5,320 nucleotides of DNA from Oscillospiraceae bacterium (GTDB lineage Bacteria; Bacillota; Clostridia; Oscillospirales; Oscillospiraceae): contig JAISDV010000015.1 of assembly GCA_031264545.1 (NCBI GenBank), forward strand, positions 1-5,320, written 5' to 3'. Numbering within the stretch: position 1 is the first letter of the stretch; each line of letters begins with the position of its first letter. This document shows, piece by piece, positions 1-5,320 of the stretch. The notes below the pieces were generated by a model. The model ran no database searches. It was not told the DNA's origin and worked only from the letters and a program-made list of their open reading frames with translations. The position numbers and the translations under genes are program-made.

Positions 1-2
1 AC

Positions 3-860
3 GAAGCGGTTCTGCATAAAACGACGCCCCTGCAGACGGACCTTTCCAAGCTGATCGGAAAAATCCTGCCCGACATGGTGCAGGATTTCACAACCGGTTT
101 TACGCCTGTGCTCGGCATAGGACTCTCGCTTCCGGCTGTTGTCGACACAAAAAACAGGCATATCCGGCATCAGGCCTATCCTGCCCTGCAAGCCCGCATG
201 TCCAAGGAGGACCTCACCGAGGACTGCGCCGAGCTGGAGCGGCGGCTCGGCCTGCGCGTCCTTTTGGAAAACGACGTCAACTGCGCCGCTGTTGCGGAAT
301 ACCGGGCGCGGGGCCTGGAGGCCGGCGAGGATTTCATATATGTGATGCTGGGCGGGGGCCTGGGCGCCGGGCTTATACTGGACGGGAAGCTCCGCCGCGG
401 CACGCATTTTACCTGCGGCGAGATCGGCTTTATGGTCATGGATCCGGCCTTTGCAATCCAGGACAACAAATCCGGGTATATGGAATGGGAAGTATACCGG
501 TACACGCTTGACCGTTTCGGCATCGATCTTTTGGCGGAGACGCCGGCCGCTTTTCCCTATGAGCTGATACGCCACATAGCAACCGGGCTTTCGCTTGTTA
601 TCGCGAATCTGGCCAACAGCCTTGACGTATCGACTTTTGTTTTAGGGGGCTTCGTCTATGAGAAAATAGGCTTTTCGCTCCTGAAGCTGCTGAACCAGCG
701 GCTAAAGGAAATGTGCCTTCAGGAGATAAGGGTCTCAGGGCCTCTTTGCAAGGACGCCTGCGCCAAGGGCGCGGCCTCCCTGCTGATCGGCATAGCCTTC
801 GAGAATTTGCTGTCAGACCGTTTTTCTATAGACGAGGGCGGGGAAAAAAGCCCCTTATAA
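3..860 (+). CDS. ROK-family protein (sugar-responsive regulator or sugar kinase), 5'-truncated
   Basis: This is the last 285 residues of a ROK (repressor/ORF/kinase) protein. The frame is open to the window edge, so the ATG at 75 is internal and the true start lies upstream. ROK proteins bind sugars in an actin/hexokinase-like fold and act either as sugar kinases or as HTH repressors. Visible family motifs, in fragment numbering: GIGLSLPAVVD (38-48), where the usual PG is PA; LLENDVN (87-93), whose Asp91 matches the ROK catalytic base; the phosphate-binding LGGGLGAGLI (116-125); and CGEIGF (138-143). The family zinc site, a GH followed by CxCGxxGC, is absent: Phe143 replaces the His and residues 143-165 contain no Cys. 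The ATP-binding DxGxT and any N-terminal HTH would be off the window, so regulator and kinase cannot be separated. Loss of the zinc site makes an ordinary glucokinase less likely. The gene converges on pfp. Confidence 0.85.
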   Translation, partial: EAVLHKTTPLQTDLSKLIGKILPDMVQDFTTGFTPVLGIGLSLPAVVDTKNRHIRHQAYPALQARMSKEDLTEDCAELERRLGLRVLLENDVNCAAVAEYRARGLEAGEDFIYVMLGGGLGAGLILDGKLRRGTHFTCGEIGFMVMDPAFAIQDNKSGYMEWEVYRYTLDRFGIDLLAETPAAFPYELIRHIATGLSLVIANLANSLDVSTFVLGGFVYEKIGFSLLKLLNQRLKEMCLQEIRVSGPLCKDACAKGAASLLIGIAFENLLSDRFSIDEGGEKSPL

Positions 861-861
861 G

Positions 862-877
862 GCGTCTGGCCAGACGC
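862..877. repeat. Perfect 16-nt palindrome just after the ROK stop codon
   Basis: The sequence GCGTCTGGCCAGACGC is its own reverse complement and begins two bases after the ROK TAA (858-860). As RNA it can fold into a 6-bp GC-rich stem with a GGCC tetraloop. It overlaps by one base a 10-nt palindrome (CCTTATAAGG, 853-862) that contains the stop codon. No U-tract follows on the plus strand, so it is not a textbook intrinsic terminator. It may stabilise the 3' end of the ROK mRNA or bind a dimeric protein. No function is shown. Confidence 0.5.
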
Positions 878-890
878 GCGGGGCGCCGGA

Positions 891-968
891 ACAAGAAAAA
901 GCAAAACCTGAAGCCGCAGCGCGATATGCCGGCTAAGCGGCCGGTTTTCCGCGCTGTGAATTCAGGTT
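891..968. terminator. Candidate bidirectional terminator between the convergent ROK and pfp genes
   Basis: Outer arms AACCTGAA (905-912) and TTCAGGTT (961-968) are perfect complements. A second stem pairs CAGCGCG (917-923) with CGCGCTG (950-956), and CCGGC (929-933) pairs with GCCGG (940-944) at the tip. Read on the minus strand, the hairpin is followed by TTTTGCTTTTTCTTG (plus-strand A-runs at 892-906), a reasonable U-tract for ending the pfp transcript. On the plus strand it is followed by a weaker T-rich stretch (967-989) that could stop ROK read-through. The position between two converging genes supports this reading; folding energy was not computed. Confidence 0.65.
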
Positions 969-1003
969 CTTAACGTTTTATGACTTTTTACGGTCTCCGC
1001 GCC

Positions 1004-2251
1004 TTATTCCGCGGTGATTTTTTTCAGCCGCGCATAACGCGGCAGAGCGTGCAGGACCGGGCGCTCAGGCTGGCCCTGGATGAGCGGAAGGGCGTAGTCG
1101 ATGAAGTCCTGCGTAACATTGCTGCCGTCCTTCGTGATCCACTCGAGCGGAACCTTCTTCTCCACATTCGCGACGCTGGAGAGGGGGATCAGCTTCGTTT
1201 TGCAAACGTAGCCGCCCACGCTCCCGCGTTCGAAGGCGACCATCTTTCCGCTCTCTCCGGCGACGGCGGCTTCGACCGCGGTCCTGCCGGCCAGGACGGC
1301 CTCGTCGAGATCCGTTTTTGAAGCGAGGTGCGCGCCGCAGCGCTGGAGAAGGCTCAGCTCAATGCCGCGCACCTTCGCGCCGGTTCTGCGCTTGAGCGTC
1401 TCGGCGAGATAAACGGCCAGGCCGCCGAGCTGCGCGTGGCCGAAGGCATCCTTTTCCTGCGCGGAGGCGGCGCCGTATTCGGAGATGAATCTGCCCTGCG
1501 CGTCGCGGATGCCCTCGGAAACGGCGACCAGCACCTTGCCCTGCCTTTCGTACAGCGCCTTGACGCCGGCGCAGAACCGCTCGCAATCGAAATCCACCTC
1601 CGGGAGATAAATGAGATCCGGCCCGGCGCCGCAATAGCTTGCCAGCGCGGCGCTTCCCGCCAGCCACCCGGCGTGGCGGCCCATAATCGCGACGACGGTG
1701 ATCATGCCGGTGTCGTATACCCGAGCGTCCTTTGAAACCTCCATGCAGGAGGTGGCAATATATTTTGCGGCGCTGCCGAAGCCGGGGCAGTGATCCGTTC
1801 CGGCGAGGTCGTTATCTATTGTCTTGGGAACGCCTATAACGCGGCATTCATAGCCCGCGCCCTGCATGAACCGGCTGATTTTTTCGCAGGTATCCATTGA
1901 ATCGTTGCCGCCGTTGTAGAAGAAATAGCGGACGTCATATTTTCTGAACACCTCGAGCAGGCGCTTATAGTCCGTATCGTCCCTGTCGGGATCGGCGATT
2001 TTGTATCTGACCGAGCCGAGCTCGGAAGACGGCGTGTTCTTGAGCAGCTCGAGCTCCTCCGGGTCTTCCTCATCCATAATATAGAGCCTGCCCTCGAGAA
2101 CGCCCTTGATCCCGTGCGCCGCGCCGTAGACCTTTGTAATACAGCCGGTGTCGAGCGCGGTCCTGATGACACCGTACGTGCTGGCGTTGATGACCGAGGT
2201 CGGACCGCCGGACTGACCGATTATGCAGGAACCAACGAATGCTTTTTCCAT
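1004..2251 (-). CDS. pfp: 6-phosphofructokinase, pyrophosphate-dependent type
   Basis: This 415-residue cytoplasmic enzyme of the phosphofructokinase family interconverts fructose 6-phosphate and fructose 1,6-bisphosphate. The N-terminal phosphoryl-donor loop is GQSGGPTSVINAS (12-24). GGNDS (114-118) carries Asp where ATP-dependent enzymes have the second Gly of GGDGS, and PKTIDND (142-148) carries the Lys typical of PPi enzymes. Those two residues are the known determinants of PPi use. TIDND also supplies the catalytic Asp. MGRHAGW (190-196) and the C-terminal QRCG region (303-306) complete the substrate site. The length exceeds the roughly 320 residues of ATP-PFK and fits the long PPi group. 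The start at 2251 is chosen because GGAGGT (2257-2262) lies 5 nt upstream; an in-frame ATG at 2323 would add 24 residues without family similarity and would cross the promoter region. It is divergent from fba, the next pathway step. Donor preference is inferred, since some relatives with this pattern are annotated only as 6-phosphofructokinase. Confidence 0.93.
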   Translation of the reverse strand: MEKAFVGSCIIGQSGGPTSVINASTYGVIRTALDTGCITKVYGAAHGIKGVLEGRLYIMDEEDPEELELLKNTPSSELGSVRYKIADPDRDDTDYKRLLEVFRKYDVRYFFYNGGNDSMDTCEKISRFMQGAGYECRVIGVPKTIDNDLAGTDHCPGFGSAAKYIATSCMEVSKDARVYDTGMITVVAIMGRHAGWLAGSAALASYCGAGPDLIYLPEVDFDCERFCAGVKALYERQGKVLVAVSEGIRDAQGRFISEYGAASAQEKDAFGHAQLGGLAVYLAETLKRRTGAKVRGIELSLLQRCGAHLASKTDLDEAVLAGRTAVEAAVAGESGKMVAFERGSVGGYVCKTKLIPLSSVANVEKKVPLEWITKDGSNVTQDFIDYALPLIQGQPERPVLHALPRYARLKKITAE

Positions 2252-2256
2252 AAAGT

Positions 2257-2262
2257 ACCTCC
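2257..2262 (-). promoter_or_regulatory. Ribosome binding site of pfp
   Basis: On the minus strand GGAGGT precedes the ATG at 2251 by 5 nt. It decides the start in favour of residue sequence MEKAF rather than the ATG at 2323. Confidence 0.85.
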
Positions 2263-2282
2263 GTAATTTGAGCCGGGAAAAT

Positions 2283-2300
2283 ATATTTTGTACGAAATAT
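2283..2300. promoter_or_regulatory. Candidate operator: near-perfect 18-bp palindrome in the pfp-fba divergent region
   Basis: ATATTTTGTACGAAATAT is an inverted repeat centred on GTAC, with only one mismatched pair (2289 against 2294). It sits between the candidate pfp -10 element and the pfp ribosome binding site, and about 10 bp upstream of the fba -35, a position from which a dimeric regulator could influence both genes. In the pfp transcript, outer arms CGGGA (2304-2300) and UCCCG (2278-2274) could extend it into a leader hairpin. It does not match the CcpA cre consensus or a Rex site as I know them. The binding protein is unknown, and a pure RNA role is possible. Confidence 0.4.
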
Positions 2301-2310
2301 CCCGAACATG

Positions 2311-2339
2311 TTGATGATAGCACATTTTTGGAGTAAAAT
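2311..2339 (+). promoter_or_regulatory. Sigma-A type promoter of fba
   Basis: TTGATG (2311-2316), 17 bp spacer, TAAAAT (2334-2339). This is 4/6 against the -35 consensus and 5/6 against the -10, with ideal spacing. Transcription would start near 2346, about 43 nt before the fba ATG. It likely also drives the downstream ATPase-like gene, for which no separate promoter is visible. Confidence 0.7.
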
Positions 2340-2342
2340 ACA
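2314..2342 (-). promoter_or_regulatory. Candidate extended -10 promoter of pfp
   Basis: On the minus strand TGC-TATCAT (2322-2314) matches an extended -10 element (TGN followed by a TATAAT-like hexamer). At 17 bp spacing the -35 is only TGTATT (2342-2337), which is weak but acceptable for an extended -10 promoter. Transcription would start near 2307, giving a leader of about 56 nt that contains the palindrome. The -10 hexamer overlaps the fba -35 element. Confidence 0.4.
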
Positions 2343-2373
2343 GACGCAGGGTGAATTTGCCTGAAAATTTTTT

Positions 2374-2379
2374 GAGGAG
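2374..2379 (+). promoter_or_regulatory. Ribosome binding site of fba
   Basis: GAGGAG lies 9 nt before the ATG at 2389. An in-frame TTG at 2380 directly abuts the site and is too close to be used, so the ATG is preferred. Confidence 0.8.
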
Positions 2380-2388
2380 TTGAATTTT

Positions 2389-3324
2389 ATGCCGATCGTC
2401 ACGTCACAGGAGATGTTCAAGAAGGCTTACGAGGGTCACTACGCAATCGGCGCCTTTAACGTCAACAATATGGAGATCATCCAGGGGATAACCGAGGCGG
2501 CCGCCGAGGTGCGTTCACCGCTCATTCTCCAGGTTTCCGCGGGCGCGAGAAAATATGCGAAGCACGTCTACCTGATGAAGCTCATTGAGGCCGCGGTCGC
2601 GGACACGGACCTGCCTATCTGCGTCCATCTCGACCACGGCGACAGCTTTGATATCTGCAAATCCTGCATAGACGGCGGCTTTACCTCCGTTATGATAGAT
2701 GGCTCCCACCTCGGCTTTGAGGAAAACATCGCGCGCACCAGGCAGGTCGTCGAATACGCGCATGACAGGGGCGTCGTCGTTGAAGCAGAGCTCGGAAGGC
2801 TCGCCGGCGTCGAGGATGAGATCAATGTCAAGGCCGAGGACAGCTCTTACACCCAGCCGGACGAGGTTGAAGAATTTGTCTCCCGCACCGGCTGCGATTC
2901 GCTCGCCATCGCGATCGGGACCAGCCACGGCGCCTATAAGTTCAAGCCCGGCACGAAGCCCCAGCTCCGCTTTGATATTCTTGCCGAGGTCGAGAGACGG
3001 CTGCCCGGCTTTCCGATCGTCCTGCACGGCGCTTCCTCCGTCATACCCAAGTATGTCCGGATCATCAATGAAAACGGCGGCCAGCTCAGGGACGCTATCG
3101 GCGTGCCCGAGGATATGCTGCGCGAGGCGGGCAGAATGGCCGTCTGCAAGATCAACATCGACTCCGACCTCCGTCTTGCCATGACAGCCGGCATTCGTGA
3201 AACCATGGCCAAGAGCCCCGACGCTTTTGACCCCAGAAAGTATCTTTCCCCCGCAAGAGATTACATCCGCGCGCTTGTCAAGGACAAGATCGTCAACGTC
3301 CTCGGCAGTGACGGAAAGGCTTAG
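2389..3324 (+). CDS. fba: Class II fructose-1,6-bisphosphate aldolase
   Basis: This 311-residue cytoplasmic zinc enzyme cleaves fructose 1,6-bisphosphate to dihydroxyacetone phosphate and glyceraldehyde 3-phosphate, or runs in reverse. Motifs in order: AFNVNN (22-27) near the N-terminus; HLDHGDS (80-86), giving catalytic Asp82 and zinc ligand His83; EAELGRLAG (132-140) with Glu134; GTSHGAYKF (177-185) with zinc ligand His180; VLHGASS (211-217) with zinc ligand His213; and NIDSDLR (256-262), the DHAP phosphate-binding segment. The length and the closing DPRKYL...KDKI..VLGS pattern match the common clostridial and Bacteroidetes-type enzyme, with all key residues present. Tagatose-bisphosphate aldolase (GatY/KbaY) is a paralogous alternative, but the pfp neighbour and the C-terminal pattern favour Fba. 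The gene has its own promoter at 2311-2339. The next gene follows after 62 bp in the same direction. Confidence 0.95.
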   Translation: MPIVTSQEMFKKAYEGHYAIGAFNVNNMEIIQGITEAAAEVRSPLILQVSAGARKYAKHVYLMKLIEAAVADTDLPICVHLDHGDSFDICKSCIDGGFTSVMIDGSHLGFEENIARTRQVVEYAHDRGVVVEAELGRLAGVEDEINVKAEDSSYTQPDEVEEFVSRTGCDSLAIAIGTSHGAYKFKPGTKPQLRFDILAEVERRLPGFPIVLHGASSVIPKYVRIINENGGQLRDAIGVPEDMLREAGRMAVCKINIDSDLRLAMTAGIRETMAKSPDAFDPRKYLSPARDYIRALVKDKIVNVLGSDGKA

Positions 3325-3358
3325 AGCCTGTATTCACAGCACGGCCGGGGCAGCCCGG
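3317..3358 (+). other. Two small hairpins at and after the fba stop; no terminator seen
   Basis: AGGCT (3317-3321) and AGCCT (3325-3329) pair around the TAG stop codon. CCGGG (3345-3349) and CCCGG (3354-3358) pair around a GCAG loop. Neither is followed by a T-tract, so neither looks like an intrinsic terminator. They may affect mRNA stability or relative expression of the two cistrons. No promoter was found in 3325-3386. Confidence 0.35.
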
Positions 3359-3374
3359 AAGCATACACGATTCG

Positions 3375-3380
3375 GGAGGA
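3375..3380 (+). promoter_or_regulatory. Ribosome binding site of the ATPase-like gene
   Basis: GGAGGA ends 6 nt before the ATG at 3387 and supports that start. An overlapping ATG at 3380 is out of frame and reaches a stop after five codons. Confidence 0.85.
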
Positions 3381-3386
3381 TGGCTA

Positions 3387-5270
3387 ATGAAACCTGATAT
3401 TAAAGCGCGAATTTACCCCTCCTTGGGTGATGAGGATAAGAAACCCGGCGTTTTGCTGTGCCTGCGCTTGCTCGCGTCCGCTTCGCTCATCTGTGTTTCC
3501 CGTTTTGCGGAGCTTCCGGGGCATACGGGACTCTACCTGACCATTGCCGCGGCGCTTATCGCCGGCGCGGACCTTGCGGCAGCGGCCGTCAGGGATATGA
3601 TGGAAAAGGCTTTCCTGCGGGAAAACCTGCCCGTACTGCTCGCGGCCGCTATTGCGTTTGCTGTCGGCCGGGGAACAGAAGGGGCGCTGGCGCTTTTTTT
3701 GCTCCGGCTGTCGTACCCTGTCCGCGATTACGCTCTGTACAGGACCCGGCGCTCCGTCTCTGAGGTAATCGCGCCTGACCGGAGCCTGCTTAAACGCGGC
3801 GCGGAGGCCACGGCACACACGGCCGAGGACAAGCTTGTCTTTTTTGAGGGCGTTTTGGTTCCGGCCGACTGCGTGGTCTCAGGCGGCGCAGGCGCGGTGA
3901 ACGCCGGCTTTATCACGGGTTCGGACGAAAAGGTTCCGCTGAAAAAGGGCGATTTTCTTCCCGCGGGAAGCGTGTGCGCCGAGGGTCAGCTTACGGCGGA
4001 GGCCGCCGCTTTGCCGGAGCAGCCGCTCTACAGGCGGCTTGCGGCAATTATCGAGGCCGGTTTCGGCGAGATGACGGAAACGGAAAAAGCCTGCACGTCG
4101 GCGGCGGGCCGGCTTGCGCCTGCCGTTCTGCTTGCCGCGCTCGCGCTCATACCGATCCTCCTGCTCACGACCGATATCCGATTCACCGAGGCCCTGCGCA
4201 GGGCTGTTACGATCATCGCGGTCGCTTCGCCCGGCACCGCGCTCCTTTCGATCCCGCTGACCTATTATGCCGGGATGGCGGCCACCCGGCGGCTCGGCGT
4301 TATTTTCGGACATGCCGGAGCCGTCGACGACGCGGCCCGGATCAAGGCGGCGATTTTCAATAAGCCGGGCACGATCACGGACGGCCGTTTTCTTATCACG
4401 GAAATCAGGACAGACAGGATGGACGCGGGAACCTTTCTCAAGGCGGCCGCCTATGCCTGCGCCGGAAGCGGCTACCCCATTTTCAGAGCAATAGTCAGCG
4501 CCTATGGCGAGGAAGTGCCGGAGGAATTCACCGGCGATTTTTCCGAGATCTACGGCGAAGGCCTTTCCGTGTCTGTTGACGGAATCCGAATCAGTCTGGG
4601 ACACAGAACCTATTTCGAGAGGAACGGGACGGAGCTTCCCGGCGGGGATTCCGACGGCATCAGGGTGCATATGTCCGTAAACGGCATTTACGCGGGCTGG
4701 CTCGCCCTGAGCGAATCGATACAGGCAGACGCTTCGACAGGCTGTTCCGCGCTCGCGCGCGCCGGCGTTGAACGAATCGCGATGGTCTCCGGAGACAGCC
4801 GCCAAGAGGATAAGCTCATTGCCAACGCGCTCGGCATCGAGGAGTACCACGCCGAATGCACGGCGGAAGAAAGGCTGAAGCTGATTGGGGAAATAAAGGG
4901 CCGCATGGACCCGCGCGGCAGACTGGCGTTCATTGGCGGCGCAGGCGCCGACGAGCGGCTGCTTCAGGCGGCCGACGTAGGCGTCAGGGTCAACGGGCTG
5001 GCCTGCGGACGCGTTTTGCCCTCCGCGGACATCCTGATCATGAAGAACGGCATCGACCGTCTGGCGCCGGTTATTCCGCTGTCCCAAAGGATCAGGCGCT
5101 ATGTGCTTGGCGGTGTCATTTTCTCCTGCTGTATAAAGCTTTTAATCATCGTACTCGCGGCCCTGGGCTATGCCCCGGTGTGGTTCGGCATTTTGATCGA
5201 TCACTGCGCAGCGTTTGCCGTGCTTCTCAACTGCACCGGCCTCTATTCGCGCGGCAAGCAACGCAAATAA
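3387..5270 (+). CDS. Degenerate P1B-type (Zn/Cd-like) P-type ATPase, probable pseudoenzyme
   Basis: This 627-residue membrane protein has the full plan of a heavy-metal P-type ATPase without an N-terminal HMA domain. Predicted helices lie near 21-40, 48-68, 80-92, 97-109, 243-262, 270-295, 572-592 and 595-617. The actuator domain spans about 118-225 and the phosphorylation/nucleotide domains about 300-565. Catalytic motifs are altered: TGE is TGS (177-179); the membrane CPC is SPG (281-283); DKTGT is NKPGT (325-329), so the phosphorylated Asp is Asn; the HP of the nucleotide domain is YP (363-364); TGD is SGD (468-470); GDGxND is GGAGAD (517-522), losing a Mg ligand. The nucleotide-domain GEG (390-392), Lys584 in helix 7 and Asp605 in helix 8, which match the ZntA Lys/Asp pair, remain. 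The reading frame is intact, so it is not a decayed pseudogene. Active ion pumping is unlikely; a binding, sensing or regulatory role is inference. It is probably co-transcribed with fba. Confidence 0.88.
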   Translation: MKPDIKARIYPSLGDEDKKPGVLLCLRLLASASLICVSRFAELPGHTGLYLTIAAALIAGADLAAAAVRDMMEKAFLRENLPVLLAAAIAFAVGRGTEGALALFLLRLSYPVRDYALYRTRRSVSEVIAPDRSLLKRGAEATAHTAEDKLVFFEGVLVPADCVVSGGAGAVNAGFITGSDEKVPLKKGDFLPAGSVCAEGQLTAEAAALPEQPLYRRLAAIIEAGFGEMTETEKACTSAAGRLAPAVLLAALALIPILLLTTDIRFTEALRRAVTIIAVASPGTALLSIPLTYYAGMAATRRLGVIFGHAGAVDDAARIKAAIFNKPGTITDGRFLITEIRTDRMDAGTFLKAAAYACAGSGYPIFRAIVSAYGEEVPEEFTGDFSEIYGEGLSVSVDGIRISLGHRTYFERNGTELPGGDSDGIRVHMSVNGIYAGWLALSESIQADASTGCSALARAGVERIAMVSGDSRQEDKLIANALGIEEYHAECTAEERLKLIGEIKGRMDPRGRLAFIGGAGADERLLQAADVGVRVNGLACGRVLPSADILIMKNGIDRLAPVIPLSQRIRRYVLGGVIFSCCIKLLIIVLAALGYAPVWFGILIDHCAAFAVLLNCTGLYSRGKQRK

Positions 5271-5282
5271 GGCCCACGGGCC
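5271..5282 (+). other. Short hairpin directly after the ATPase-like stop codon
   Basis: GGCC (5271-5274) pairs with GGCC (5279-5282) around CACG, and the arms can extend to GGCCC/GGGCC with a 2-nt loop. It begins immediately after the TAA. The following bases (GAAATCTTCC) are not a proper T-tract, so terminator function is doubtful. The remaining bases to 5320 hold no supportable gene. Confidence 0.3.
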
Positions 5283-5320
5283 GAAATCTTCCGGGTCCTG
5301 AGCAGTATGGTGATCGGAAG

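Noticed and set aside
75..77. ATG at 75 as the ROK gene start
   Set aside because: The frame stays open back to position 3 and the translated upstream residues fit the ROK N-terminal region, so the gene is cut by the window edge.
980..1735. Two plus-strand open frames (113 and 135 codons) opposite pfp
   Set aside because: Both are antisense shadows of the conserved pfp gene and show no convincing family motif.
2252..2323. Upstream in-frame ATG at 2323 as the pfp start
   Set aside because: It would add 24 residues unrelated to the family, has no good ribosome binding site, and lies upstream of the likely transcription start; the ATG at 2251 has GGAGGT at 5 nt.
3879..5087. A 402-codon open frame on the minus strand inside the ATPase-like gene
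   Set aside because: It lies wholly antisense to a clearly homologous gene, its translation is Arg/Gly/Ala-rich with no recognisable motif, and long antisense frames are expected in GC-rich coding DNA.
3387..5270. The altered ATPase motifs as sequencing error or pseudogene decay
   Set aside because: Many separate in-frame substitutions fall specifically on catalytic residues while the 627-codon frame, start, ribosome binding site and membrane helices are intact; errors or neutral decay would bring frameshifts and stops.
5307..5320. ATG at 5307 as the start of a further gene
   Set aside because: Only a few codons fit before the window ends, no convincing ribosome binding site precedes it, and the terminal bases may be adapter.
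1..5320. CRISPR arrays, tRNA or rRNA genes, insertion sequences
   Set aside because: No regularly spaced direct repeats, cloverleaf-like segments, rRNA signatures or transposase-like frames were seen; almost all of the window is explained by four genes.

Overview
The window looks like chromosomal sequence from a GC-rich, obligately fermentative Clostridia-type Firmicute, perhaps an Oscillospiraceae-like lineage. This is inferred from purine-rich GGAGG-type ribosome binding sites, one clear sigma-A style promoter, a pyrophosphate-type phosphofructokinase, a long-form class II aldolase and an overall GC-rich composition. No marker gene fixes the taxonomy.

Layout, left to right. (1) 3-860, plus strand: the 3' part of a ROK-family gene whose start lies outside the window. 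(2) 861-1003: a convergent intergenic gap with a perfect 16-nt palindrome right after the ROK stop and a long hairpin that looks like a bidirectional terminator. (3) 1004-2251, minus strand: a 415-residue phosphofructokinase with pyrophosphate-type active-site residues (pfp). (4) 2252-2388: a compact divergent control region with overlapping candidate promoters, a near-perfect 18-bp palindrome and good ribosome binding sites for both genes. (5) 2389-3324, plus strand: class II fructose-bisphosphate aldolase (fba). (6) 3387-5270, plus strand, 62 bp after fba with no visible terminator or promoter between: a full-length 627-residue P1B-type metal ATPase homologue in which nearly every catalytic motif is altered. 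(7) 5271-5320: a short hairpin, then a tail ending in a string that matches the start of a common sequencing adapter.

How the genes fit together. pfp makes fructose 1,6-bisphosphate reversibly using PPi, and fba splits it into triose phosphates. The divergent pair therefore forms a two-step lower-glycolysis module that could be controlled from one 137-bp region. The ROK protein may be a sugar-responsive regulator or kinase, but its diagnostic N-terminus is missing. The most unusual item is the intact pseudo-P-type ATPase, which is probably co-transcribed with fba. It keeps the fold, the membrane plan and the membrane Lys/Asp pair of Zn/Cd-type pumps but lacks the phosphorylated Asp, the actuator Glu, the CPC metal site and the Mg-binding Asp. 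It is best read as a candidate pseudoenzyme with an unknown, possibly sensory or binding, role.
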